Assembly: GCA_025024175.1 (NCBI GenBank)
Contig: QCXZ01000086.1
Coordinates: forward strand, 14,660,245 to 14,724,244
Direction: 5' to 3'
From: Rhyzopertha dominica
Lineage: Eukaryota > Arthropoda > Insecta > Coleoptera > Bostrichidae
DNA length: 64,000 nucleotides
Shown: positions 43,448-52,949 of the stretch, piece by piece
How positions within the stretch are numbered: the stretch's first letter is position 1
Layout of the letters: the number at the start of each line of letters is the position of its first letter
The notes under the pieces: generated by a model
What the model was told of the DNA's origin: nothing
Seen by the model: only the letters and a program-made list of their open reading frames with translations
Database searches by the model: none
Translations under genes and position numbers: made by a program

Positions 43448-44830
43448 CTACGGCTGTGGGTCTAACTGATGGTCTCTGAAAAAATTTTGACGATACTCAT
43501 TGAATGCGTTATCGTTGCGATTTTCGTGTACGCGCCAGAGTGGCTGATATTGGTACTGATCTATAGGTCCTTGTGCCGCTTCGGGAATTTCCTGTGGTCT
43601 AGGCGGAAATTCGGGGTATTCAGTATCTATTGTGGTAAGTCTCACACTTTCTGCGTATTCATCCTCGGAGGGATCCCAGACAACATAGTTGTCAATATCT
43701 TCTAAATCGTGTTCTGAATCATTATAAAACAGTTCTTCCGAAATGAAATTTGGTTTTGATGTACTCGGTTTAATAACTTGTTGGGTTCTTCTGGTATTAC
43801 CGGAAGAAGTGTCCATTGGAGTCGGTTTATAGAAGCTTGGGTGCTGGCGCACCGGGAATGTGTTTCTAGGCTGCCATTGCGTTTTATAATTTGCTGATTG
43901 CGTTTTATAATTTGCTGATTGCGGACTAGATCTTTGTTGAGGCTGATACTGTGTTATTGGCCTTGGTTGGAATGTTGGTGGTTGGAAATTTGAGAAATTT
44001 CTTACTACGGGGTGTTGCCAATTAACGGGGGGAAAGTTCTGAACTGGAGCGATTCTTTGAGTCAACTGAGAATGCTTTTGTGGAATTTGATTCCTGAATT
44101 GATTCGGTTTTTGATTCATTGATTGANTGTGATGATTTTTCTCGTAATTGAAATTTTCTTCTTCCAGAACTAATGACATAGCTTTCTCTAATGTGTCCGG
44201 TTTTTTCAACCTAACTGCGAGGCCTAAATTACCATTAAGTCCTGTCAAAAATGTGTCTAATGCGCGTTTATCATAGATTGTCGTTTTAATGATTCTAACT
44301 TGTTCATCTAACTCTGTTAATTTTATGCAAGACAGCAAAAGGCTTCTCACATCTTGAAATCTCATTCCAAATTGATATGCTGACTCGTTCCTATCTGGTT
44401 TTAAAGACATCAAATCGCGTAAGAGACAGTTCTCGTCGCGCTGATCTCCGAAAAACTGAATAAGCAATTTTCTGATATTGGGCCAAGTATCTGCGTCATT
44501 TCTATTTCCTATTAAAATAGCTGCACGCCCCACTAATTTTGATAATATTGCATGTAGTAAAAATTTATTCACTGGGTTATTTACATTGACTAAATCTGCA
44601 AATGACATTAAATAGTCACAACTAGAGATGAATAATGATAACGTTGCAGGTTCCCCATCGTAGTTGGGTACTGCGTCTAAATGCATTTTGTTGAATGTAT
44701 TTGCCATATTTACGGTATTGTTACTTGTATTTACAGTACTATTCGAATTATTATCAATATTATTAATTATATCGTATAAATCTGCTACTAATGAATTGTA
44801 AATTGAAACGTTTGTGTCTTCATTTGACAT
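43448..44830 (-). CDS. gag: Errantivirus Gag
   Basis: This 460-residue frame has an Asn-rich N-terminus and a capsid-like core (VPNYDGEPATLSLFISSCDY, then WPNIRKLLIQFFGDQRDENC and MSLKPDRNESAYQFGMRFQD). A Gln/Pro-rich C-terminal third ends in an acidic segment. No CCHC zinc knuckle is visible, as is usual for errantivirus Gag. Short direct repeats (SANYKTQ twice) lie in the Gln-rich part. One N (44127) gives one unknown residue. It is the first gene after the leader, and pol follows within 72 bp in another frame, consistent with frameshift expression. Confidence 0.88.
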   Translation of the reverse strand: MSNEDTNVSIYNSLVADLYDIINNIDNNSNSTVNTSNNTVNMANTFNKMHLDAVPNYDGEPATLSLFISSCDYLMSFADLVNVNNPVNKFLLHAILSKLVGRAAILIGNRNDADTWPNIRKLLIQFFGDQRDENCLLRDLMSLKPDRNESAYQFGMRFQDVRSLLLSCIKLTELDEQVRIIKTTIYDKRALDTFLTGLNGNLGLAVRLKKPDTLEKAMSLVLEEENFNYEKNHHXQSMNQKPNQFRNQIPQKHSQLTQRIAPVQNFPPVNWQHPVVRNFSNFQPPTFQPRPITQYQPQQRSSPQSANYKTQSANYKTQWQPRNTFPVRQHPSFYKPTPMDTSSGNTRRTQQVIKPSTSKPNFISEELFYNDSEHDLEDIDNYVVWDPSEDEYAESVRLTTIDTEYPEFPPRPQEIPEAAQGPIDQYQYQPLWRVHENRNDNAFNEYRQNFFRDHQLDPQP

Positions 44831-44867
44831 TAAAAAAAAACGACAGTGAAAATACTTAAATGTGTAC

Positions 44868-45224
44868 TCACGGTTTACGCATTATTTCTATTCTTAACCT
44901 AGTGGACTGGGATTGATCCGTTGGCGATGCTGTCCTCTGGACCGGATAAAGGGATGATCCTTCGGCGATGCTGTCCTTTGGACCAGGTGGATTTGGGAGT
45001 TGATCCTTCGGCGATGTTGTCCTCTGGATCGGGGTTGGGCCTTTGACGATGCTTGTTCTCCGGCTCTTTTTCTTAATGACTATCGATCTTTCGGCGATGC
45101 TGTCCTCTGGATCGGCGAACCTTTTGGCGATGTTGTCCTCCAGTTCCCAGGTGGTTGATTGCCAGTAAACGATTGATATCGACGACTGTGAAGACGATGC
45201 TTGTTCTTTACAGCCTTCTGGCAA
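44868..45224 (-). other. Errantivirus leader with short repeats and an open frame
   Basis: Between the primer site and gag, five copies of a core like TCGGCGATGCTGTCCTCTGG lie near 44924, 44963, 45008, 45090 and 45124. On the coding strand the stretch is also an open frame of 118 codons with recurring DSIAE words, starting only 16 bp after the primer site. It could be a packaging or regulatory leader whose repeats happen to be open, or a small leader protein. I favour the noncoding reading. Confidence 0.5.
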
Positions 45225-45241
45225 TCCTACTGACTGCGCCA
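45225..45241 (-). promoter_or_regulatory. Primer binding site, tRNA-Ser type
   Basis: TGGCGCAGTCAGTAGG on the coding strand starts at the last base of the 5' LTR. This resembles the tRNA-Ser 3' end complement used by 17.6/297-like errantiviruses. It sets where minus-strand synthesis begins. Confidence 0.7.
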
Positions 45242-45562
45242 GTTAAATTTCGTACTCGAACAAACAGCTTTTTAAAAAACAATTTATTGAGTACAAAATA
45301 ACGTGAACAGTTAAACAGGCTCTGTTCGATATGCCCTCGGACAGAGTAACTGCCTAAAAAGTTACAGTATTACAATACAACTAGTTTTTATACATTGGAT
45401 TCTGCCTACTTTGCTAATAATACAATAAGCTACTGTTAATTGTTTACAAAAATAACTAATACTACGTATGCTAAACTATACGAAGTCAACAACGGAAAAT
45501 AACTGAATATCAAATAGAGGTTATTCCTAAATAATAAATCCATTGTTGACGGTTTCGTAACT
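45241..45562 (-). repeat. Errantivirus 5' LTR
   Basis: 322 bp, collinear with 37409-37731 at a constant offset of 7832 bp, with two substitutions and one single-base indel. It carries the promoter for the element. GGCC follows at 45563-45566. Confidence 0.95.
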
Positions 45563-45769
45563 GGCCGATGCGACATTGCTCGCTTTAACGGGGCAAAAGC
45601 TGCGACTGCCGACTAGCATAAGCCAAAAGCTATGCAGGGTAAGAATGTTTACAAGGTAAACTACCCCAGTCGGCGATTACGAACCAAAGGCTCGTAATCT
45701 GTCTTAACGCCCAAAAAAAAAATATATATATCCCTGTTCTGTAAAGGGGAAGAAATTAGTATTACTTAC

Positions 45770-45863
45770 TTGTACATTCTCGTAGTTTGTTCTCCAGTTT
45801 GCGGAGGTTCCTCCGGATCTCACATTTAGTAACTCTAGCTTTTCTTTTCCTAGATTTTCCCAT
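45770..45863 (-). CDS. Small basic exon candidate beside the errantivirus
   Basis: From an ATG at 45863 the minus strand reads MGKSRKRKARVTKCEIRRNL and RKLENKLREC, ending at a strong donor (GTAAGTAAT from 45769). The basic coiled-coil look resembles N-termini of DIRS Gag proteins. If the errantivirus sits inside a DIRS intron, this could be the first DIRS exon. No experimental or homology support is available here. Confidence 0.3.
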
Positions 45864-46757
45864 GATAGAACGCACTGTCTCTTTCTAACACAGAATGCCT
45901 GTGTTAGTAGTTTTTTTGCCCCAATCGGCAACACTGCATGCTACAACTCTCAGATTTAAAGGTATACAAAACCTCACAAACTTTGTCAGATATTTGTTAA
46001 TTTTCATGTTAATTTGACATGCTGATGAGCGTGTTTCGTTATTTTTGATTGCATCGAAATCCCCACAATAATCTCTGTTGGCATATACATTAAAGAAATC
46101 AGGTGGACGAGGTTCTGAAGCTGAAGGCTGTTCAAAAAAGTTTGGGTAATTAGTTTTCATGATGTGCTTGTGTTAAATATTGTTCTAATGTTATGGTTTT
46201 TCTTCCAGATTCTTAACAAAGCAAATGATCATAAGGAGGGACATTAAAAGGTGAAACGTCAAGAGATTTGTACATCACAGTGGCACTTGTGTTCATCACA
46301 CATAATTCAATGAGAATAATACGAAAGTGATGTGACATAAATATATTATGTATATGATTTGCTGAAAGTTAGCAAGAATAGTATACATTTTTAAGAATAA
46401 ATGCACCTTTTTATTTTATGTAATCAATTGAAATAAATTTAGGAATAAAAAACTAAAAGTAACTTTTATATCTTTATTTGAAGTATGAAGGTTATGTCAG
46501 TGGTAGTTAGGGTAATGCTTCCTTTTAAGAATTTTCATTGGTGTTGTTACTGACGTAACTTGCGGTTAACTACGGGGTCTAGTTAACCAAGCTTTGGGCA
46601 ACTGGCCCACAGTATTATATGCAATGTGTAACATTTACTTTCAAATGATGCTTGACTTTTCCACCTACAACCTCCTGTAACTTAATATTCTGTGACAATT
46701 TTTCAAGTAGAATTAATTAAATTCCATTCATGTAAAAAATATTGTTCTAGGCTTGTG
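45864..46757. other. Stretch without a recognised gene
   Basis: One open frame (45885-46160, minus, 91 codons, starting MKTNYPNFFEQPSASEPRPP) resembles nothing I know. Near 45920-45939, CCCCAATCGGCAACACTG looks like a hAT right terminus (inward CAGTGTTGCCGATTGGGG), but no partner end was located. The rest is AT-rich. Confidence 0.4.
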
Positions 46758-46805
46758 CTAATAAAAGATCAAACACATTAGGTAATGTGCCTGATCTTTT
46801 ATTAG
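46758..46805. repeat. Near-perfect 23-bp hairpin
   Basis: CTAATAAAAGATCAAACACA continues to TTA, then GG, then the inverse arm TAATGTGCCTGATCTTTTATTAG with two mismatches. The two-base loop makes this a compact palindrome rather than a microRNA-like precursor. Confidence 0.7.
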
Positions 46806-46959
46806 AAATAAATACCAAAATAGTAGAAAATACGATGTAAATTCTTTAGCCTCGTCGCTGTTTATACAAACGTTCAAGTCATAATTGGCATAAATCTTTG
46901 GTAACGTAAGGGTATTTGTACACGTACTAAACATTGGTCTCTGACTAAGGCCAGTCAAT

Positions 46960-47763
46960 TCATTAAATCGTTAACATTCATATGTCGTTTCAGATTCGTT
47001 ATAGTAGTTTTGAACGACAGCTTCTGCTTGCACAAATTGCAAGATGCAAATTTATCCCCTAGCGGCTGAAGTCGTGTGAAATGAAACCACAAATTGCTCG
47101 ATTTTTTCAGCTACTCATGTCTACCGTATCAAAATTAATATGTAAGAATTAGTAGATACCCTTGCAATTACTGACACGTACATTTACCTGTTCAAATAAA
47201 TGCACACGCCTAATTGATTTAGCACAGTTTTGCGAAAAGCGCGGGAAATTTTCATTGTAACCTAAATGGATTCTATGTCAAATGTAATATGTTACCATTT
47301 TCCTTTCGCAACCATTAACAATTGACACTTATGGGTCACGAGATGGTGCTAGAAGCGGAGAAAAGAGATCGTGAAAACGGCGATCCTTGCAATTTGGATT
47401 GGAAGCACCTGGTGTTGTCGTTCGCTCGTTCGTCGTATTTCGCATAGCGATCGCCGAACGCATGGCCTGACCTGGCTCATTATAGAGCAGGTGATATGAT
47501 TATATAACCGGTTCTTTTCTAACAAATCACTCGAAGCGATAGCTCAGTGCAAAGAGCCAGTGATCAAGAGCAGTGATGGTGATCACTCTTCCATCTCTAA
47601 TCGGTATTACATAACTGCATAGGTGTAGGCGCATCGTGAATCGTGATTACGACTTCTATACTGACTACTTTAAACCGTGATCACATTCAAGGTTTAAAAT
47701 CACTGATACTTGAAAATCAGAATAACGAATCACTGTGAAAAAATCACGATATTTTGCATCACT
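46960..47763 (-). pseudogene. hAT 5' end with BED zinc-finger fragment
   Basis: The minus-strand frame (47125-46960) encodes SSNLWFHFTRLQPLGDKFAS, then CNLCKQKLSFKTTITNLKRH. This has the Trp/Phe start, C-x2-C pair and His ligands of a BED finger, the DNA-binding N-terminus of many hAT transposases. A stop follows shortly. Upstream, the sequence to 47763 is rich in GTGATC and ATCACTG words and ends in TGCATCACTA, which looks like a hAT terminus. No catalytic domain remains. Confidence 0.6.
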
Positions 47764-47959
47764 ACTTCCAAGAGGTTCATTGTTTCACGGGAGGTATGGC
47801 ATTGTAGCACCGTCCTGCTAGAACCACATGTCGTCGAGAACAATCCGTGATATGAATAAAGCGGAGCATGCACTTCATGCTCAAAATTTTGAAGTAAATA
47901 CTCCAATCTGTATGAATAAAAATGTCTTTATGATCAACAGTTTGAGTTTCTACTTCATG

Positions 47960-48700
47960 TAAGTGGAGTCTCTTTCGAGGGAGACTCAGTTTGAATTTGA
48001 CAGTGGAGAAAAGATGGCTGAGTTTTTGCGTGCAAAGGAATATTATAAACTCAGAAGAACGACGTGTGACGATGACTGTAGTGTTATATCGTTTTACAAA
48101 AGTAAACATATGAACGTCGAACCATTTTTTGGGCGAAGAGTTGAATGAAAGAAGAGGCGGTGCCATATGTAAAGTCGACAAGCTGAAAATATTCTTGAGG
48201 TATGTAGTAGACCCGGGTTTTCAATCTGGCGTAGGAGAAGACTTGGGAGTACATCAGTCTTCTGTTTCAAAAGTTGTGACGCAGACTATGGACAAAATTA
48301 TCGAAAAAACTATCTGCTGTATAAAATTTATTCAGAGTGCTGGAGATATACACATGGCCAAAGAAATGTGGCAAATAAGATATAATTTTCCCTGCGCGGT
48401 AGGCGTTATTGATTGCCCTATTTTCTTGGAGACGAATACAAAAATCGAAAAGGGTATCCTAGCATTAATGTACAAGCCACATGCAATTCATATGAATTGG
48501 TTGCAAGCATAGATGCATCATGGCGCGAATATGGTGCAATTCAGAAATTTACCAGATTGCGCAGAACAATTTTCAGAACAGTCGGGCTTTACTCTTAGGA
48601 GATGAAGGTTATGGCACCGCACCGTGGCTAATGGTCCCTGTGCTGGGGACAATTGAAACAGCATTTAGATTAAAGAAATATGGCACTTTACCGTAAAATA
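47960..48700 (+). pseudogene. PIF/Harbinger transposase remnant
   Basis: The plus-strand frame 48129-48512 has DKLKIFLRYVVDPGFQSGVG and EDLGVHQSSVSKVVTQTMDK (helix-turn-helix part), then YNFPCAVGVIDCPIF with the first catalytic Asp. The core continues in a second frame (DEYKNRKGYPSINVQATCNS, SIDASW) and a third (LLGDEGYGTAPWLMVPVLG, 48590-48650), with the second and third acidic positions. At least two frameshifts break it. The 5' part (47960-48128) is degraded, and TIRs were not identified. Confidence 0.8.
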
Positions 48701-48712
48701 TAACATTAATAT

Positions 48713-49745
48713 TTACTCTGACAAGCAATTATGACAGATATAAAGATATTCTTGCTGAGTGCATTCCTCGTGGGACCACTGACGACATTCAAGGCACTGT
48801 ACCCATTTATCTCCAGGACGGCTTTTACTATAAGGTTCCAGACAAGCTAAACAATAACAATCTTCTTCGTCGCTGTCACTCTGTTCCGTTTTGTTTGGGC
48901 GCTGCTTGGTTTTCTTGGCCTGTCGAGCTGATATAGCGTTATCTTCTAACTCTGTAAGTTTTCTTTTGACTTGTTTTTTCTTTTTCGCTTCATATTCCTG
49001 TTGAATAGCATTTTTCTCAGGTGTATCTGTATAAATTGCTGACTTCCTACCTTTCCGTTTGCCAGCGATTTTAGTAGGAGTCGCTTTCTGCAGCGGTCGG
49101 ACGATCCCTGGCGAAAATATAACCTTTGAGGTGCTTGCTAATGCTGGGAATGTATGGGTGCTTGGTGATGTTGGCGGAGTGTGAATGCTTGTTGATGCTG
49201 GAAAAGTATGAGTGCTGTTAGGAGACGGCAGAGCTTCGCTGGTGCTGGCTTCTGCTACTTCAGGGGTATTAGTTTTGTCATCAGCAGCTGGTCTAGTTCC
49301 GTAAATATATCCCTATTATAGGGACATATTCCGGTGCAAGCAAATCCAGTTGCAACGTTTGATTGTGTGAGATATAGTAGAACAACTTGTTTGACTATGC
49401 TTGGGATGTCGTAAATTGTCATCGTTTTGCCTGGGTTATTCCTCATCCAAACATCGCAGCTTGAATTTACAACCTTTTTAAAAGGACCGTAGATAGATCG
49501 ATCTAATGGTTGCAGTTTGTGAGAGCAATGCTCGGGAAATGACAAGAAGATAATGCCATTTTCCTTACAGAAGTCCGAGCATCGTATACCTATGTGGTAC
49601 TAGTGGTTATCAAGTAAAAGCAATACTTTATTTTCAATTGAAGCGTTAGTATGCTTTTGAAATTCAGGTATATCAAGAATTCATCTTCGTGTATCCAGCC
49701 GCTTGCATTTCCTGCTCCAATACAACCTACTAGACCGTTACGGAC
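48713..49745 (-). pseudogene. pogo-like transposase C-terminal half with PHD finger
   Basis: From about 49745 the minus strand reads GLVGCIGAGNASGWIHEDEF, then VLLLLDNH and FPEHCSHKLQPLDRSIYGPF, MRNNPGKTMTIYDIPSIVKQ and FACTGICPYNRDIF (49545-49255), the end of a DDE_1 transposase. After a one-base frame change near 49270 it continues with Ser/Thr/Pro-rich repeats (THTFPAST), a Lys-rich stretch and a complete PHD consensus. Its zinc ligands are in CLAC, QCLEC, HEEC and CHNC, and the stop is at 48713. This C-terminal finger could read histone tails; that is inference. Confidence 0.8.
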
Positions 49746-49749
49746 GGAA

Positions 49750-50099
49750 TGCTCCTTGTATCTTAACCGTGGAAAAAAATGGGAGGTACACTGCTTGCTT
49801 TAAGCTCCAACTCTTGTGTACGATGACAAATCGACGTCCCTGAACTCTCGGCCACACTATCGCGAACTGCTGCGATGTTTTGTTCTGAGCGAGCTCTACG
49901 AGCTCGTGTCGTGTGTTGTACATCTCTAACAAAACCAGTATTTTCGATTTTTTCGATTATTCTTTTAACTGCAGATAAATGAGAAATATTATTTCTACCA
50001 AAAAGTGCGTCTCTTTACGAATTGTGGCAACCAAACTTTCACCACGCTGATAATAGTGTTTAAAAATCATGACGCGTTGTTCTGTACTGTAACGCTCCA
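49750..50099 (-). pseudogene. Mariner/Tc1-like transposase N-terminal fragment
   Basis: The minus strand starts MERYSTEQRVMIFKHYYQRG followed by ESLVATIRK, an N-terminal helix-turn-helix of Tc1/mariner-type transposases. After a frame change it reads EQNIAAVRDSVAESSGTSIC and HRTQELEL. The fragment stops at about 49750, where pogo sequence of a different family begins, so the two are joined by insertion or deletion. The ATG at 50099 is probably the original start. Confidence 0.65.
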
Positions 50100-50309
50100 T
50101 GTTTGGTAATTCCTATCTGCCTCCTAGCGACGTGTCTTATCGTAATCATGTGCCAAAATGGCGCGCTATTCAAATATTGCGCTCTTATTGAAATAGCCGA
50201 CATGAGTGTATTAAAAAAGATGAAAGTAAAAACTAGAGAGCAACATACCTATTATAACCCCAGAAAATTTGGAATTTTAGTTTTTTCGCCCCATCCCAGC
50301 ATGTATGTA

Positions 50310-52028
50310 CAGGGTGAGCAAATAAGAGAGTTGGCCGGTCATATCTCATAAACCAGTAGGCCTAGAGCTTTGAGGTAAAAAATTTCTTAAGTAAAGTGGC
50401 CAAGAGAAATATCTGGAAAATATTTTCGAGTTTGTAAAATGACCGCTAGAGGGCGTTGTGGTACCTCCAAATTACAAAATTAATGTTTGTGTCATTTTTA
50501 GCCTAATAAATATATGCGGTATTAAACGTTTTAAGATTGTTTGGACTATAATCTACCATTTTTGTTAAATGTCAAATAAAGTAGTGGGGGCGGGTGAACA
50601 TTAATATAGAAAATCGCTAATATTTCAGGTTTGGCTTGACCGATTTCAACCGACGAAGTGTCGTCTTCAAGAGCTTATGTGCCCTTATTAAAAGCTATTT
50701 TAAGTGTCAGAACATTGTTTGTGTGTTGGTTGCAAGAGGGCGTTTTCTTAAGTTACAACCTAAATATCAATTTTTCTCGAAATTTTTAAATGCAAAGTTA
50801 TAAGGCTATCTACTTTATTAAATAAACTATTAAACATAGACTACAGTGGTGAATACAAAAATGGTGAAAACCTCACCATTTAAAAAATTCGAGAAAAATC
50901 GATATTTAGGTAATAATTTCAGAAAACGCCCTCTTGGGCGTTCAACACACAAAATGGTCTGACACTTAAAATTGCTTTTTATAAAGGCACAGAAGCTCTT
51001 GAAAATGACACCTTGTTAGCTGGAAAATATTTTCGAGTTGGTAAAGAAGCCACTAGGAGGCGCTGTGGCACCTCCAAATTACAAAGTTAATGTTTATAAC
51101 TTTTTTAGCCTAAAAAATGTCTGCCGTATTAAACATTTGAAGATTGTTTGGACTGAAATCTACCATTTTTGTTTAGAACATTTTTTTGAATATTAATATA
51201 GAAAATTGCTAATATTTCAGGTTTGGCTTGACTAATTTCAACCAACGAGGTGTCATTTTCAAAAGCTTATGTGCCTTTATAAAAAAGCAATTTTAAGTGT
51301 CAGAACATAGTTTGTGTGTTGACCGCAAGAGGACGTTTTTTGAAATTACTACCTAAAATCAATTTTTCTCGAAATTTTTAAATGGTGCGGTTTTCACCAT
51401 TTTAGTCTATATTCGATTGTTCTTTTAATAGCCTTATATTTTTGCATTTAAAAATTTCGAGAAAAATTAATATTTAGGTAGTAACTTCAGAAAACGCCCT
51501 CTTGGCGGTCAGCACACAAACAATGTTCAGACACATAAAATTGATTTTTATAAAGAAACATAAGGTCTTGAAAATGACACCTCGTTGGTTGAAATCGGTC
51601 AAGCCAAACCTGAAATATTAGGGATTTTCTATATTAATATTCACCCGACCCGACTCCTTTATTTGACATGTAACAAAAAAATGTTCTAAACAAAAATGGT
51701 AGATTTTAGTCCTAACAGTCTTAAAGTGTTTAATACCACAGACATTTATTAGGCTAAAAATGCCACAAACATTAGACCTAAACTGCACTGATGAGCNTTG
51801 ATGACTGCGAAATAGATCTATCTGAAGTTGGTTGAGGTGTAGACAGCACAGCATAGACATGCATATTAATTAATTTTGTAATTTGGAGGTAGCGGTCACT
51901 TTACAAACTTGAAAATATTTTCCAGCAATTTCTTTTAGCCACTTTACTTAAGAATTTTTTTACCTCAAAGCTCTAGGACTATTGGTCTATGAGATATGAC
52001 CGGCCACCTTTCTTATTTGCTCACCCTG
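50310..52028. mobile_element. 1.7-kb TIR element made of two back-to-back palindromes
   Basis: The ends CAGGGTGAGCAAATAAGA and its inverse are flanked by TA (50308-50309 and 52029-52030). The outer arms match for over 200 bp (GAGTTTGTAAAATGACCGCTAG, ACCTCCAAATTACAAA and their inverses). Inside, one ~55-bp module (TTTCGAGAAAAATTGATATT ... AAAACGCCCTCTTG) occurs four times in alternating orientation, near 50745, 50885, 51330 and 51450. No ORF is recognised. A small non-symmetric insert at about 51780-51866 shares 36 bp exactly with 13561-13596. Confidence 0.75.
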
Positions 52029-52030
52029 TA

Positions 52031-52210
52031 CAAGCCGTTGATCTCAACGGCTTGTTGTTGTGGGTCTTGTAGATGCCCAAATTTGACGGGTGCTTCCAGA
52101 ATAGTTCTAAGTTCTTTAGTCGTAACTTCTACCATTTTTATTTCGAAAACTGAATTGGTGTCGTACACATTGGTCCCTATGATTAGTCTGTAGCGAGAAC
52201 TGATTTAAGT
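52031..52210 (-). other. Unassigned open stretch
   Basis: The minus strand is open for about 59 codons (for example RYRLIIGTNVYDTNSVFEIK, then MVEVTTKELRTILEAPVKFG). It could be a remnant of the decayed gypsy element on its right, but I do not recognise it. Confidence 0.25.
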
Positions 52211-52949
52211 TGGTCCCTTGGATAGATTGCCGAGTAAGATGTCCATGGCAGTCTTTCATAACTACCCGTTATTGCTTTGTGATTGTTAGTACTTACCGAT
52301 TGCGAAGTACTATGGAAATTTCTTAGTTGTTGTAAACTCTAACAGCTTAGCAACACTTGTGACATCTATTACGTTACATTTTCAGTGCATAAAATTGTTT
52401 CAACAATTTTTGTGCATTCTTCGTCTCGCCATTGAACTACGTCATTAAATCTTAGGCTGAATTTATATGGGGGTACCATAGAGGTATTTTGGTAATTTAA
52501 AATCGGATACACAGGAATAATTTGCGGTTATTGGTACAAAATCGGCATTTTGAAGAAAAATGTAATGGTCTGATCAGTTCCTAAAGCTGATAATTTTGAG
52601 ACTTTCGTTGTGGTATTTTCAAACTAATTACTTTTGATTTTAGTCACAGACTGCAGTAGAACAATAAATGTTGTTAATATAAATTTTGATCGTATAATTA
52701 ATTGTCTTACAAATGTCATTGAATGGTTTTCTAAAGGTTTCATCCATAAAGTAAATTCCCTGAGCCAAATTATTTGACAAACTGCTTTATAATATTTACA
52801 TCATATGTATTTTTATTAAAATGTTTTGTAAGTCAGCAGTTGTATTACTTATGTTAGAAATTACCCGAAAGGAGAAACTAATAAGAGATTATTCTTGTTG
52901 GGAGTAGTTTTACCATTGCCTTCGTTGACTGAGTGTACTGTTTCTAATT

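Larger units (their letters stand above)
37409..45562 (-). mobile_element. Complete errantivirus (env-bearing Ty3/gypsy endogenous retrovirus)
   Basis: The two LTRs (AGTTAC...TAACT on the coding strand) differ at two substitutions and one indel. GGCC lies just outside both (37405-37408 and 45563-45566), a 4-bp TSD as in errantiviruses. In coding order it contains a primer site matching tRNA-Ser, a leader with repeats, gag, protease, RT, RNase H with an added macro-type domain, integrase and env. Several stops and frame changes lie in pol, two of them close to N bases. The high LTR identity indicates a recent insertion, so some breaks may be sequence errors; this copy as written is not coding-competent. 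Confidence 0.95.

Noticed and set aside
46758..46805. MicroRNA precursor
   Set aside because: The loop is only two bases, and the stem is too short and too perfect; it is better read as a simple palindrome.
47777..48181. 134-codon minus-strand open frame
   Set aside because: It lies antisense to the Harbinger transposase remnant and has no recognisable similarity of its own.
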